From Sinorhizobium sp. 6-70 (GTDB lineage: Bacteria > Pseudomonadota > Alphaproteobacteria > Rhizobiales > Rhizobiaceae), in contig NZ_JASKLS010000007.1 of assembly GCF_030124375.1 (NCBI RefSeq), positions 124,001 through 188,000 on the forward strand: a stretch of DNA of 64,000 nt, given 5' to 3'. The position numbers and the translations under genes are program-made. Below are positions 18,644 through 27,686 of the stretch, in pieces. The notes beneath the pieces are model-generated. The model made no database searches and was not told where the DNA came from. It saw only the letters and a program-made list of their open reading frames with translations. Position 1 is the stretch's first letter. Every line of letters starts with the position of its first letter.

Positions 18644-19537
18644 TCAACCGACCTGTTCGACGATCCATTCCCTGAAGGCGAGGCTGATTGGGTTTTCACG
18701 CTTGCCCTCCGGAACGGCGAGATAGTAGCTGTTTTCGGTCTGCATCGGTCGGTCGAGAACGATCCGCAGCGTGCCTGCGGCAAGTTCCTGTTCGATCAGA
18801 TAGCGAGGCAAAAGGGCAAAACCGAGACCTGCGGTTGCCGCCTCGATCACCATCGAGAACTGGTCGAACCGGTTGCCGCGGTAGGCGCCATGTCCGTCCA
18901 CCCCGTTTATCTCGAACCATTGCGCCCAGAGCTTGGGACGTGTGGCGAGATGGAGCAGTGGGCCGCCGCCAATATCCTCCGGCGCCTCGACCGGATTGGT
19001 CTTGAGGAGTGAGGGACTGGCGGCCGGAACGATAACTTCGTTGCAAAGATAGCTGCAGGTTGCGCGCGCCCAGACCGGCTGGCCATAGTGGATCGCCAGA
19101 TCGAAATTCTGCTCGTCGAAATCGAACGGTGCCGAGCGCGAGGCGATATTGATGACGGTGCCCGGATGACGCTTCAGGAAATCGGGCAGGCGCGGCACCA
19201 GCCAGCGGCTGCCGAAAGTCGGCAGCGATGCGATGGACAAAGTTGAATCAGCACGCGCCGAAGCCATGGCGCGCACCATTAGCTCCTCGGTCTGGTGCAG
19301 CAGCCGCCGAACCTCCGGCAGAAACTTCTGCCCGGCGTCGGAAAGGATGACCCGCTGGCGCACGCGTTCGAAGAGCAGGACGCCGAGCTGGGTTTCGAGG
19401 TCCTTGATCTGTCGGCTGACCGCGCTTTGCGTAAGGTTGAGCTCGGCCGCGGCCTGGGTGAAGCTGCCGTGGCGCGCGGCGCATTCGAAGGCCTGCAGCG
19501 TCGTCACGTCAGGAACCAGTCGTCGGCTTAACTTCAT
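18644..19537 (-). CDS. LysR-family transcriptional regulator (GcvA-like)
   Basis: A 297-residue LysR regulator. The winged helix-turn-helix occupies about residues 10-68 (TLQAFECAARHGSFTQAAAE, then LTQSAVSRQIKDLE) and the remainder is an effector-binding domain. It is of the GcvA/AmpR type. It is transcribed away from the hglS gene, and the roughly 110-base divergent gap is the usual place for LysR control, so it probably regulates the lysine/2-oxoadipate genes in response to a pathway intermediate. The inducer is not known from sequence. Confidence 0.88.
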   Translation of the reverse strand: MKLSRRLVPDVTTLQAFECAARHGSFTQAAAELNLTQSAVSRQIKDLETQLGVLLFERVRQRVILSDAGQKFLPEVRRLLHQTEELMVRAMASARADSTLSIASLPTFGSRWLVPRLPDFLKRHPGTVINIASRSAPFDFDEQNFDLAIHYGQPVWARATCSYLCNEVIVPAASPSLLKTNPVEAPEDIGGGPLLHLATRPKLWAQWFEINGVDGHGAYRGNRFDQFSMVIEAATAGLGFALLPRYLIEQELAAGTLRIVLDRPMQTENSYYLAVPEGKRENPISLAFREWIVEQVG

Positions 19538-19650
19538 TCCAGCCTCGCATCAACATAGTCAGAAGCAGCGCGATCCAAGGCTGCGTCGTTCGGATATGAT
19601 CAGAAATAAGAATGACCTTGTCCTTCACCCTTAGCGCGAGGCGAGCCACA

Positions 19651-21051
19651 GTGAAAGAAAATAGTTTCGTATCTGCCGACGAGATCCGCTCGGCTTTCTC
19701 TGCCGCCATGTCGCTCATGTACCGTGAAGAGGTTCCGGCCTATGGCACGCTCATGGAACTGGTGGCGAGGGTCAATGCCGATACGCTGGCGGTGGACGCG
19801 ACGTTGAAGGGGCGCCTCGAGGCGACCGACTCGCTCGACCGCATCTCGGAGGAGCGCCACGGGGCGATTCGCCTTGGCACGCCGGCAGAACTCTCGATGA
19901 TGCGCCGCGTCTTCGCCGTCATGGGCATGTATCCGGTCGGCTATTACGACCTTTCGACCGCCGGCGTGCCGGTCCATTCGACCGCCTTCCGGCCGGTCGG
20001 CGACGCCGCGTTGAAGCGTAATCCGTTCCGCGTCTTCACTTCGCTGCTGAGGCTCGACCTCGTTGCCGACGAGACCTTGCGTGCCGAGGCGGAAGCAATT
20101 CTGCGCGAGCGCCGGATCTTCACCCCCGGCGCGATCGAACTGACCGAGAAGGCCGAGCGCGACGGCGGGCTCGACAAGGACGATGCCGAGCGTTTCGTTG
20201 CCGAGGTGCTCGAAACCTTCCGCTGGCATGACAGGGCCAATGTCGGTGCCGATATGTACGAGCGCCTGCACGACGCGCACCGGCTGATCGCCGACGTCGT
20301 TTCCTTCAAGGGACCGCACATCAACCATCTGACGCCGCGCACGCTCGACATCGACAAGGTTCAGGCGCTGATGCCCGAATACGGCATTGCCCCGAAGGCC
20401 GTCGTCGAGGGCCCGCCGACGCGCAAGTGCGCGATCCTGTTGCGCCAGACATCGTTCAAGGCTCTGGAAGAAGCCGTCTGCTTCCGCGACACAGATGGCG
20501 GCTGGAAGGCCGGATCGCACACGGCCCGCTTCGGCGAGATCGAACAGCGCGGCATCGCGCTAACACCCAAGGGGCGCAGCCTCTACGACCGGCTGCTCGA
20601 CGAATCGCGCAAGATCGTGCGGCCCGCTGCCGACGGCTCCAACGCGATGCAATACGAAGCAGCCCTTGCCCGGGCCTTCGAGGCCTTCCCCGACAGTTGG
20701 GCTGAGATCCGTGAAGCGGGGCTTGGCTATTTCAGCTATTCTCTCACTGAAAGGGGCCGGCGGACGAAGCTCGCCGGACGCCGCGACCTCGATACGCTGA
20801 TCGCCGACAGCCTCGTTGAATTCGATCCGATCGTCTACGAGGACTTCCTTCCGGTCAGCGCCGCCGGTATCTTCCAGTCGAACCTCGGCGACGGCGCCCA
20901 GCAGGAATTCGTGGCAAGCCCGAACCAGAAGCGCTTCGAGGCCGACCTCGGCGTCGCCGTGCTCAACGAGTTCGATCACTATGCCGGTATCGAACAGGCA
21001 TCGATTGAAAGCTGCCTTCAGGCGCTCTCGGCGGCGATGGCAGCGGAATGA
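19651..21051 (+). CDS. hglS: 2-oxoadipate dioxygenase/decarboxylase (HglS/YdcJ family, DUF1338)
   Basis: About 466 residues of the DUF1338/YdcJ family. Characterised members (HglS of Pseudomonas putida) are non-haem iron enzymes that turn 2-oxoadipate and oxygen into D-2-hydroxyglutarate. Histidine-containing stretches VPVHSTAFRP (about residues 99-108 from this start) and GPHINHLTPR are candidate metal-site segments. I chose a GTG at 19651 (reading MKENSFVSADEI) with GAGG upstream because it gives the family's usual length; an ATG at 19612 would add 13 residues and has a weak ribosome site. The next gene encodes the enzyme expected to consume the product, which strongly supports the assignment. 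Confidence 0.87.
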   Translation: MKENSFVSADEIRSAFSAAMSLMYREEVPAYGTLMELVARVNADTLAVDATLKGRLEATDSLDRISEERHGAIRLGTPAELSMMRRVFAVMGMYPVGYYDLSTAGVPVHSTAFRPVGDAALKRNPFRVFTSLLRLDLVADETLRAEAEAILRERRIFTPGAIELTEKAERDGGLDKDDAERFVAEVLETFRWHDRANVGADMYERLHDAHRLIADVVSFKGPHINHLTPRTLDIDKVQALMPEYGIAPKAVVEGPPTRKCAILLRQTSFKALEEAVCFRDTDGGWKAGSHTARFGEIEQRGIALTPKGRSLYDRLLDESRKIVRPAADGSNAMQYEAALARAFEAFPDSWAEIREAGLGYFSYSLTERGRRTKLAGRRDLDTLIADSLVEFDPIVYEDFLPVSAAGIFQSNLGDGAQQEFVASPNQKRFEADLGVAVLNEFDHYAGIEQASIESCLQALSAAMAAE

Positions 21052-21061
21052 TACGCTGACG

Positions 21062-22483
21062 ATGATTGACGAGCACCATATCGACGCGTTGACGAAGATC
21101 CTTGGCGACAAGGGCGTCGTCACGCGTCCGGAAGACATGCAAGCCTACGAGACCGGCGCGCGCTACGACCAGGGCTGTGCGGCCGTCGTGCTGCGCCCGT
21201 CGACAACGGCGGAGGTCTCGGCCGCGCTTGCCTATTGCGTCCGCAACGGCCTCGCGCTGATCCCGCAGTCCGGCAATACCGGCGTCGTGTCGGGATCGAC
21301 GCCGGACAATACGGGCAGCGAGACCGTTCTCAGTCTCGATCGGCTGACGAGGCAGTTCGAACTCGACAGCGACAACCGCTCGGTGCGCGTCGATGCCGGC
21401 TTTCGGCTCTCCGATCTCAACCGGCGGCTGGAAGAACACGACCTGTTCTTCCCGATCGATCTCGGCGCCGATCCGCGCATCGGTGGCATGATCGCGACCA
21501 ACACCGGCGGCTCGCGCTTCCTGAAATACGGCGACGTGCGTCGCAACACGCTGGGCCTGAAGGTTGTGCTCGCCGACGAGGACGGCACGATTCTCGACCT
21601 CGATTGCGACCTCCGCAAGAACAATACCGGCGTCGACTGGAAGCAGATCTTCATCGGGACCACCGGCGCCTTCGGCATCGTCACTGAATGCGTGCTGAAC
21701 CTCGAGCGGGTGCCGAAACAGACGGCGACGGCTTTCCTCGTTCCTGCAAGCGGCGCCCATGTGCTGCCGCTGTTGAACGCGATGGAAGAGCGGCTTGGCG
21801 CCTACCTTTCGGCCTTCGAAGGCATGTCGAAGAACGCGATCGCAGCCACCTTCGCTCATGTGCCGTCGCTGAAAAATCCCTTCCAGGGCGGCAATGTCCC
21901 GGACTATGTGATCCTCGCGGAAATCTCCCGCACCTGGGCGCCGCGCGAGGGCGAACAGGCGCTCGACGCCGTTCTCGAAGGCGTGCTCGCCGAAATCTGG
22001 GAATCGGAAGAGGCGCCGCTCGCAGACGCCTTCGTCGGTCCCCCGCATGAGATCTGGGCGCTCCGCCACGCGCTTCCCGAAGGCGTAAAACATCTCGGCA
22101 AGTTGATCGCCTTCGATCTTTCGTTCCGCCGAGGTGATATCATGGCCTTCTGCGACCATATGAAGGTCGAGATGCGGGAGAAATTCCCAGGCGTCACTGT
22201 TTGCGATTTCGGCCATATCGGCGACGGCGGCGTGCACTTCAATCTTGTCGTGGCAACGGATAGCCCGCTACTGACCGAGGCGAGCTTCGAACAGCGCCTG
22301 CGCGAATGGGTCTTCACGGTCGCCGTGGAGCAATTTGGCGGCAGCTTCAGTGCCGAGCACGCGATCGGCCGGAGGAACCAGGCCTTCTACGATTTCTACA
22401 CGCCGGAAAAACTGAAACGGATGGCCGGCGGCCTGAAAACACTTACATCGCCGGGAAAACTCGGCAGCGTGCGTTTCGGTTAA
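21062..22483 (+). CDS. FAD-linked D-2-hydroxyglutarate dehydrogenase
   Basis: 473 residues of the FAD-linked oxidase family: FAD_binding_4 domain in the first half (PQSGNTGVVSGSTP and GGMIATNTGGSRF form the cofactor-binding loops) and a C-terminal FAD-oxidase domain with the metal-type motif GHIGDGGVHFNL. D-2-hydroxyglutarate dehydrogenases oxidise the HglS product to 2-oxoglutarate. The family also includes D-lactate dehydrogenases, so the substrate is inferred from position 10 bases after hglS. The start ATG at 21062 begins MIDEHHIDALTKIL; the frame is open further upstream but overlaps hglS. Confidence 0.85.
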   Translation: MIDEHHIDALTKILGDKGVVTRPEDMQAYETGARYDQGCAAVVLRPSTTAEVSAALAYCVRNGLALIPQSGNTGVVSGSTPDNTGSETVLSLDRLTRQFELDSDNRSVRVDAGFRLSDLNRRLEEHDLFFPIDLGADPRIGGMIATNTGGSRFLKYGDVRRNTLGLKVVLADEDGTILDLDCDLRKNNTGVDWKQIFIGTTGAFGIVTECVLNLERVPKQTATAFLVPASGAHVLPLLNAMEERLGAYLSAFEGMSKNAIAATFAHVPSLKNPFQGGNVPDYVILAEISRTWAPREGEQALDAVLEGVLAEIWESEEAPLADAFVGPPHEIWALRHALPEGVKHLGKLIAFDLSFRRGDIMAFCDHMKVEMREKFPGVTVCDFGHIGDGGVHFNLVVATDSPLLTEASFEQRLREWVFTVAVEQFGGSFSAEHAIGRRNQAFYDFYTPEKLKRMAGGLKTLTSPGKLGSVRFG

Positions 22484-22487
22484 GCCC

Positions 22488-22532
22488 GCGGGATGAGCAA
22501 AAGTGTGAAGCGGTTTTCCGCCCGCATCCCGC
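22488..22532. repeat. GCGGGATG-type palindromic repeat
   Basis: A 45-base palindrome with arms GCGGGATG...CATCCCGC and the inner core AAGCGGTTTTCCGCCCG, lying five bases after the dehydrogenase stop and 38 bases before the next gene. It may act as an mRNA-stabilising or attenuating hairpin between the two genes. Confidence 0.7.
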
Positions 22533-22569
22533 GTAACCAATAAATGAGACAAAACGGGAGTCAGATCAA

Positions 22570-24102
22570 ATGAACATTGCAACGAAGAAAGTCGACGTCG
22601 CCAAGGAGGCCGCCGCCCTCCTCGACAAGATGGGCGTCGCTCGCGAACTCTATGTCGGCGGCGACATGCCGTCCTTTAGCCCCGTCACCGGCGAACAGAT
22701 CGCCAGCCTCAAGACCGTTTCTGCCGCCGAGGCCGCTGCCCGGATCGAGCGGGCCAACGAAGCCTTCCGTGCCTGGCGGCTCGTGCCGGCGCCGAAGCGC
22801 GGCGAGCTCGTCCGCCTGCTCGGCGAGGAGCTGCGCGCCTTCAAGGCCGATCTCGGCCGTCTGGTCTCGCTCGAAGCCGGCAAGATCCCGTCGGAAGGCC
22901 TGGGCGAAGTGCAGGAAATGATCGACATCTGCGATTTTGCCGTCGGTCTCTCCCGCCAGCTCTATGGCCTCACCATCGCCACCGAACGCCCGGGCCACCG
23001 CATGATGGAAACCTGGCATCCGCTCGGCGTCGTCGGCATCATCTCCGCCTTCAACTTCCCGGTCGCCGTCTGGTCCTGGAACGCAGCGCTGGCGCTTGTC
23101 TGCGGTAACGCCGTCGTCTGGAAGCCGTCGGAAAAGACGCCGCTCACCGCGCTTGCATCGCAGGCGATCCTTGAACGCGCCCTCGCCCGCTTCGGCGATG
23201 CGCCGGAAGGCCTGTCGCAGGTGCTGATCGGCGACCGCGCGATCGGCGAAGTGCTCGTCGATCATCCGAAGGTGCCGCTCGTTTCGGCGACCGGATCGAC
23301 CCGCATGGGCCGCGAAGTCGGCCCGCGTCTTGCAAAGCGCTTTGCCCGCGCCATCCTCGAACTCGGCGGCAATAATGCCGGCATCGTCTGCCCGTCGGCC
23401 GATCTCGACATGGCGCTCCGCGCCATCGCCTTCGGCGCCATGGGCACCGCCGGCCAGCGCTGCACGACGCTGCGCCGCCTCTTCGTCCATGAAAGCGTCT
23501 ACGACCAGCTGGTTCCTCGCCTGAAGAAGGCTTACACGTCGGTCTCCGTCGGCAACCCGCTGGAATCGACCGCGCTCGTCGGCCCGCTCGTCGACAAGGC
23601 CGCTTTCGACAACATGCAGAAGGCGATTACTGAAGCCAAGTCGCATGGCGGCGCCGTCACCGGCGGCGAACGCGTCGAACTCGGCCATGAGAACGGCTAC
23701 TACGTGAAGCCGGCACTCGTCGAAATGCCGAAGCAGGCCGGCCCGGTTCTCGAAGAGACCTTCGCGCCGATCCTCTATGTCATGAAGTACAGCGACTTCG
23801 ACGCCGCGCTGTCCGATCACAACGCAGTTGCAGCAGGCCTTTCGTCGTCGATCTTCACCCGCGACATGCAGGAATCGGAACGCTTCCTCGCAGCCGACGG
23901 TTCGGATTGCGGCATCGCCAACGTCAACATCGGCACTTCCGGTGCGGAAATCGGCGGTGCTTTCGGCGGCGAGAAGGAAACCGGCGGCGGCCGTGAATCC
24001 GGCTCCGACGCCTGGAAGGCCTATATGCGCCGGGCCACCAACACGGTGAACTATTCGAAGGCTCTGCCGCTGGCGCAGGGCGTCTCGTTCGATATCGATT
24101 AA
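22570..24102 (+). CDS. 2-Aminoadipate-semialdehyde (piperideine-6-carboxylate) dehydrogenase, ALDH7 family
   Basis: 510-residue NAD-dependent aldehyde dehydrogenase. Catalytic Cys298 is in GQRCTT and the general-base Glu264 in LELGGNN. The sequence RRLFVHESVYDQL, the NFPVAVWSWNAALAL stretch and the overall length match the ALDH7/AmaB group, which oxidises 2-aminoadipate semialdehyde to 2-aminoadipate in lysine breakdown. With an aminotransferase next door, HglS and D-2-hydroxyglutarate dehydrogenase, the steps from aminoadipate semialdehyde to 2-oxoglutarate are all covered. The start has a GGGAG site upstream (ACGGGAGTCAGATCAAATG). Confidence 0.88.
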   Translation: MNIATKKVDVAKEAAALLDKMGVARELYVGGDMPSFSPVTGEQIASLKTVSAAEAAARIERANEAFRAWRLVPAPKRGELVRLLGEELRAFKADLGRLVSLEAGKIPSEGLGEVQEMIDICDFAVGLSRQLYGLTIATERPGHRMMETWHPLGVVGIISAFNFPVAVWSWNAALALVCGNAVVWKPSEKTPLTALASQAILERALARFGDAPEGLSQVLIGDRAIGEVLVDHPKVPLVSATGSTRMGREVGPRLAKRFARAILELGGNNAGIVCPSADLDMALRAIAFGAMGTAGQRCTTLRRLFVHESVYDQLVPRLKKAYTSVSVGNPLESTALVGPLVDKAAFDNMQKAITEAKSHGGAVTGGERVELGHENGYYVKPALVEMPKQAGPVLEETFAPILYVMKYSDFDAALSDHNAVAAGLSSSIFTRDMQESERFLAADGSDCGIANVNIGTSGAEIGGAFGGEKETGGGRESGSDAWKAYMRRATNTVNYSKALPLAQGVSFDID

Positions 24103-24143
24103 TTCGCGACATCGAATAATTGGGCATCGAATAGGGATCGGCC

Positions 24144-25376
24144 ATGACCATCAATCCAACGGTGAAGGAGGCGGGCTTTCTGCCCGCCTCGCGGATCGCC
24201 TCGATCGGCGTTTCCGAAATCCTGAAGATCGGCGCCCGCGCCAACGCCATGAAGCGCGAAGGCAAGCCGGTAATCATCCTCGGTGCCGGCGAGCCGGACT
24301 TCGACACGCCGGACCACGTCAAGCAAGCGGCCTGGGACGCGATCCAGCGCGGCGAGACGAAGTATACGGCACTCGACGGCACGCCGGAATTGAAGAAGGC
24401 GATCCGCGAAAAGTTCCAGCGCGAGAACGGCCTCGCCTACGAGCTGGACGAGATAACGGTTGCGACCGGCGCCAAGCAGATCCTCTTCAACGCCATGATG
24501 GCGACGATCGATCCCGGCGACGAGGTGATCATCCCGACGCCCTACTGGACCTCCTATTCGGACATCGTCCAGATCTGCGAAGGCAAGCCGGTGCTGATCG
24601 CCTGCGATGCATCGTCGGGTTTTCGCCTGAGCGCTGAAAAACTCGAGGCGGCGATCACGCCGAAGACGCGTTGGGTGTTGCTCAACTCGCCCTCGAACCC
24701 GTCCGGTGCCGCCTATAGCGCTGCCGACTACCGGCCGCTGCTCGAAGTGCTGCTCAAGCATCCTCACGTCTGGCTGCTGGTCGACGACATGTACGAGCAC
24801 ATCGTCTATGACGGCTTCCGCTTTGTCACTCCGGCCCAGATCGAGCCTCGGCTAAAGGACCGTACACTCACTGTCAACGGCGTGTCGAAGGCCTATGCGA
24901 TGACCGGCTGGCGGATCGGCTATGCCGGCGGACCGCGCGACCTTATCAAGGCAATGGCCGTCGTGCAGAGCCAGGCGACCTCCTGCCCCTCCTCGGTGAG
25001 CCAGGCGGCTTCTGTTGCGGCGCTGACCGGCCCGCAGGAGTTCCTGAAGGAGCGCACCGCGAGCTTTCAGCGCCGCCGAGACCTCGTGGTCAGCGGCTTG
25101 AACGGCATCGAAGGTCTCGATTGCCGTGTTCCGGAAGGTGCCTTCTACACTTTCTCTGGCTGCGCCGGCATGCTCGGCAAGGTGACGCCATCGGGCAAGA
25201 CGATCGAAACCGATACGGACTTCTGTGCCTATCTGCTCGACTACGCCCATGTCGCCGTCGTTCCCGGCTCCGCCTTCGGCCTTTCGCCCTTCTTCCGCAT
25301 CTCCTATGCGACCTCGGAAGCGGAGCTCAAGGAAGCGCTGGAGCGCATCGCCGCCGCCTGCGCGCGGCTGTCTTGA
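24144..25376 (+). CDS. aatB: Class I aminotransferase AatB (aspartate/aminoadipate type)
   Basis: 410-residue PLP-dependent fold-type I aminotransferase. The Schiff-base lysine is residue 249 in GVSKAYAMTGWR, with the substrate-carboxylate arginine expected near the C-terminus (FFRISYATSE). The protein matches what I recall of S. meliloti AatB, described as an aspartate aminotransferase. Its place 42 bases behind the aminoadipate-semialdehyde dehydrogenase suggests that it may also, or mainly, convert 2-aminoadipate to 2-oxoadipate, the substrate of HglS. This is inference from context. Confidence 0.9.
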   Translation: MTINPTVKEAGFLPASRIASIGVSEILKIGARANAMKREGKPVIILGAGEPDFDTPDHVKQAAWDAIQRGETKYTALDGTPELKKAIREKFQRENGLAYELDEITVATGAKQILFNAMMATIDPGDEVIIPTPYWTSYSDIVQICEGKPVLIACDASSGFRLSAEKLEAAITPKTRWVLLNSPSNPSGAAYSAADYRPLLEVLLKHPHVWLLVDDMYEHIVYDGFRFVTPAQIEPRLKDRTLTVNGVSKAYAMTGWRIGYAGGPRDLIKAMAVVQSQATSCPSSVSQAASVAALTGPQEFLKERTASFQRRRDLVVSGLNGIEGLDCRVPEGAFYTFSGCAGMLGKVTPSGKTIETDTDFCAYLLDYAHVAVVPGSAFGLSPFFRISYATSEAELKEALERIAAACARLS

Positions 25377-25407
25377 GAGGCTCCTGCGCCTCTGCTTCTC
25401 GTCTCAA

Positions 25408-25525
25408 ATGCCCCTCACCCTAGCCCTCTCCCCGCACAGGCGGGGAGAGGGAACTGACCAGCCGCCGCGAGTCCCTTCGCCCCGCTTGCGGGGAGAAGGT
25501 GGCCGGCAGGCCGGATGAGGGGCAT
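25408..25525 (+). repeat. RIME1-type intergenic mosaic element, copy 2
   Basis: About 118 bases bounded by ATGCCCCTCA and its inverse TGAGGGGCAT, with two strong hairpins (CCCTCTCCCCGC.../GGGGAGAGGG and CTTCGCCCCGC.../GCGGGGAGAAG). It lies between the convergent ends of aatB and the XRE-cupin gene and may work as a two-way terminator. Confidence 0.85.
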
Positions 25526-25546
25526 TCTCACCGCAGCGCCCCCTTC

Positions 25547-26095
25547 TCAAAACGTCGGCGGCGTACAGGCGCTGATCACTTCGCACGACACCGGCCCGAT
25601 ACAGCGAAAGCGATGTGGCCGGCGGCTTTCGAAATAGTAGGCGTCGCCCGGCCCGAGGATGCGCCGCTCGTCATCGACGGTGACCTCCAGGCGCCCGGAA
25701 AGCACGATTCCGCCCTCCTCACCCTCATGCACCAGCGGCACCTTGCCGGTGTCCGCCCCTGGCTGGTAACACTCCTTCAGGATCTGCAGGCTGCGGCCGA
25801 AGAGATTGTCACCGATCTGGCGATAGGAGATCGGCCCTTTGCCGATCTCCACCAACTCCTCCGCCGCGTAGAAGGCCTTGCGCGGCTTTTCCGGTTCGAA
25901 GGAGAAGAACTCCGCAAGCCCGATCGGAATGCCGTCGAGAATGCGCTTCAAGGCGCCGACCGACGGGTTCGAGGCATTCGACTCGATCAGCGAAATGGTG
26001 GAGTTCGTGACGCCCGCTCTCTTGGCCAGTTCGCGCTGGGACAGATTGTGCATCAGCCGCACATGGCGGAGCCGGTTGCCGATATCGACACTCAT
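25547..26095 (-). CDS. XRE-family regulator with C-terminal cupin domain (PuuR-like)
   Basis: 182 residues: an XRE helix-turn-helix at about 5-62 (LSQRELAKRAGVTNSTISLI) joined to a cupin sensor domain at about 108-178 (PLVHEGEEGGIVLSGRLEV). This layout is shared by regulators such as PuuR that sense polyamines or related amines. It is divergent from the omega-aminotransferase gene 145 bases away, which fits control of that amine-using enzyme. Ligand and operator are not visible. Confidence 0.87.
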   Translation of the reverse strand: MSVDIGNRLRHVRLMHNLSQRELAKRAGVTNSTISLIESNASNPSVGALKRILDGIPIGLAEFFSFEPEKPRKAFYAAEELVEIGKGPISYRQIGDNLFGRSLQILKECYQPGADTGKVPLVHEGEEGGIVLSGRLEVTVDDERRILGPGDAYYFESRRPHRFRCIGPVSCEVISACTPPTF

Positions 26096-26240
26096 CTGAG
26101 CTTCCGTGTTGATGTTGTTCGGAATATCGAAACTCTAGCAAACAGTTTCTATGAAATACAACGGCTTAGCTGAGCGAAGAAAAGGACTTGTTCGGCAAAT
26201 GAAATCATGGCGTCAATCGCGAACTCGACAGGAGGATGCC

Positions 26241-27578
26241 ATGGACGCCCACAACAAGCCCAACGCCCCGGTACTCGACAGCTACTGGATGCCCTTCACC
26301 GCCAACCGCCAGTTCAAGGCGGCACCCCGTCTGCTCGCGAGCGCCGAGGGCATGCACTATACCAGCGTCGACGGCCGGACGATCCTCGACGGCACCGCCG
26401 GCCTCTGGTGCGTCAATGCCGGCCATGGCCGCCGCCAGATCGCCGCCGCGGTCGAGCGCCAGCTCTCGGTGATGGATTTCGCCCCCTCCTTCCAGATGGG
26501 TCACCCGATCGCCTTCGATTTCGCCGAGCGGCTCGCTGAAATCGCGCCCGGCCCGACCGGCGCCAAGCTCGACCGGGTGTTCTTCACCGGCTCCGGCTCG
26601 GAATCGGTCGACACGGCGCTGAAGATTGCGCTTGCCTACCAGCGCTCGATCGGCCAGGGCACGCGCACCCGGCTCATCGGCCGCGAGCGCGGCTATCACG
26701 GCGTCGGCTTCGGCGGCATCTCCGTCGGCGGCATCGTCAACAACCGCCGCGTCTTCCCGCAACTCCCGGGCTCCGACCATCTGCGCCACACCCATGACCC
26801 GGCGAAGAACGCCTTCGTCAAGGGCCAACCCGAACATGGCGCGGAACTCGCCGACGATCTCGAACGGCTGGTGGCGCTGCACGGCGCGGAAACGATCGCC
26901 GCCTGCATCGTCGAACCGGTCGCCGGCTCGACCGGCGTGCTGATCCCGCCGAAGGGTTATCTCGAGCGGCTGCGCGCGATCTGCGACAAGCACGGCATTC
27001 TCCTGATCTTCGACGAAGTGATCACCGGCTTCGGCCGCCTCGGCTCCGCCTTCGCGACCGACTATTTCGGCGTTACGCCGGATCTCGTCACCACCGCCAA
27101 GGGCCTCACCAACGGTGCCATCCCGATGGGCGCGGTGTTTGCGAGCCGCAAGGTGCACGACGAGTTGATGCACGGGCCGGAGGGCCAGATCGAGCTTTTC
27201 CACGGCTACACCTATTCCGGCCATCCAGCCGCCTGCGCCGCTGGCATCGCGACGCTCGACATCTACCGCGACGAGGGCCTGATGACCCGCGCCGCCGAGT
27301 TGCAGGAAGACTGGCACGAAGCGATGCATTCGCTGAAGGGTCTGCCGCATGTCATCGACATCCGCACCATCGGCCTCATCGCCGGCATCGAACTCAAATC
27401 GCGCGACGGCGCGCCCGGCGCACGGGCCTATGACGTCTTCGTCGATTGCTTCGAAAGGGGCCTGCTTATCCGCGTCACCGGCGACATCATCGCCTTCTCG
27501 CCGCCGCTGATCGCCGAAAAGAAGCATTTCGGCGAGATCGTGTCGACACTCGCGGACGCGCTAAAGCGGGTGAAGTAG
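26241..27578 (+). CDS. Omega-amino acid/beta-alanine:pyruvate-type aminotransferase (class III)
   Basis: 445-residue class III PLP aminotransferase. The PLP lysine is residue 287 in TTAKGLTNGA, and LLIFDEVITGFGRLG holds the cofactor-binding aspartate. The N-terminus DSYWMPFTANRQFK is typical of omega-amino acid:pyruvate transaminases, which take the terminal amino group of beta-alanine, other omega-amino acids or diamines. The ATG at 26241 has a perfect AGGAGG five bases upstream; the frame is open further up but without such a site. A divergent XRE-cupin gene probably regulates it. A strong hairpin terminator follows. Confidence 0.9.
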   Translation: MDAHNKPNAPVLDSYWMPFTANRQFKAAPRLLASAEGMHYTSVDGRTILDGTAGLWCVNAGHGRRQIAAAVERQLSVMDFAPSFQMGHPIAFDFAERLAEIAPGPTGAKLDRVFFTGSGSESVDTALKIALAYQRSIGQGTRTRLIGRERGYHGVGFGGISVGGIVNNRRVFPQLPGSDHLRHTHDPAKNAFVKGQPEHGAELADDLERLVALHGAETIAACIVEPVAGSTGVLIPPKGYLERLRAICDKHGILLIFDEVITGFGRLGSAFATDYFGVTPDLVTTAKGLTNGAIPMGAVFASRKVHDELMHGPEGQIELFHGYTYSGHPAACAAGIATLDIYRDEGLMTRAAELQEDWHEAMHSLKGLPHVIDIRTIGLIAGIELKSRDGAPGARAYDVFVDCFERGLLIRVTGDIIAFSPPLIAEKKHFGEIVSTLADALKRVK

Positions 27579-27603
27579 CGGTTCCGATTATCGGGAGATA
27601 AGA

Positions 27604-27627
27604 CCCCTCCCATAGGTGGGAGGGGTT
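27604..27627 (+). terminator. Terminator-like hairpin after the omega-aminotransferase
   Basis: Perfect 9-bp stem CCCCTCCCA/TGGGAGGGG with a TAGG loop, 26 bases past the stop; the T run is short (TT). It also lies before the end of the opposing kinase gene. Confidence 0.55.
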
Positions 27628-27686
27628 GGGAGGGGCGTTCACGCGCCGTCCCAAATGTGGCGCCCATCCGCTTTTGTCGAAGCGGC

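Noticed and set aside
25408..25525. Clustered palindromes that might suggest a CRISPR array
   Set aside because: Only two hairpins, no regular spacers and the element recurs elsewhere as RIME1; no cas genes.
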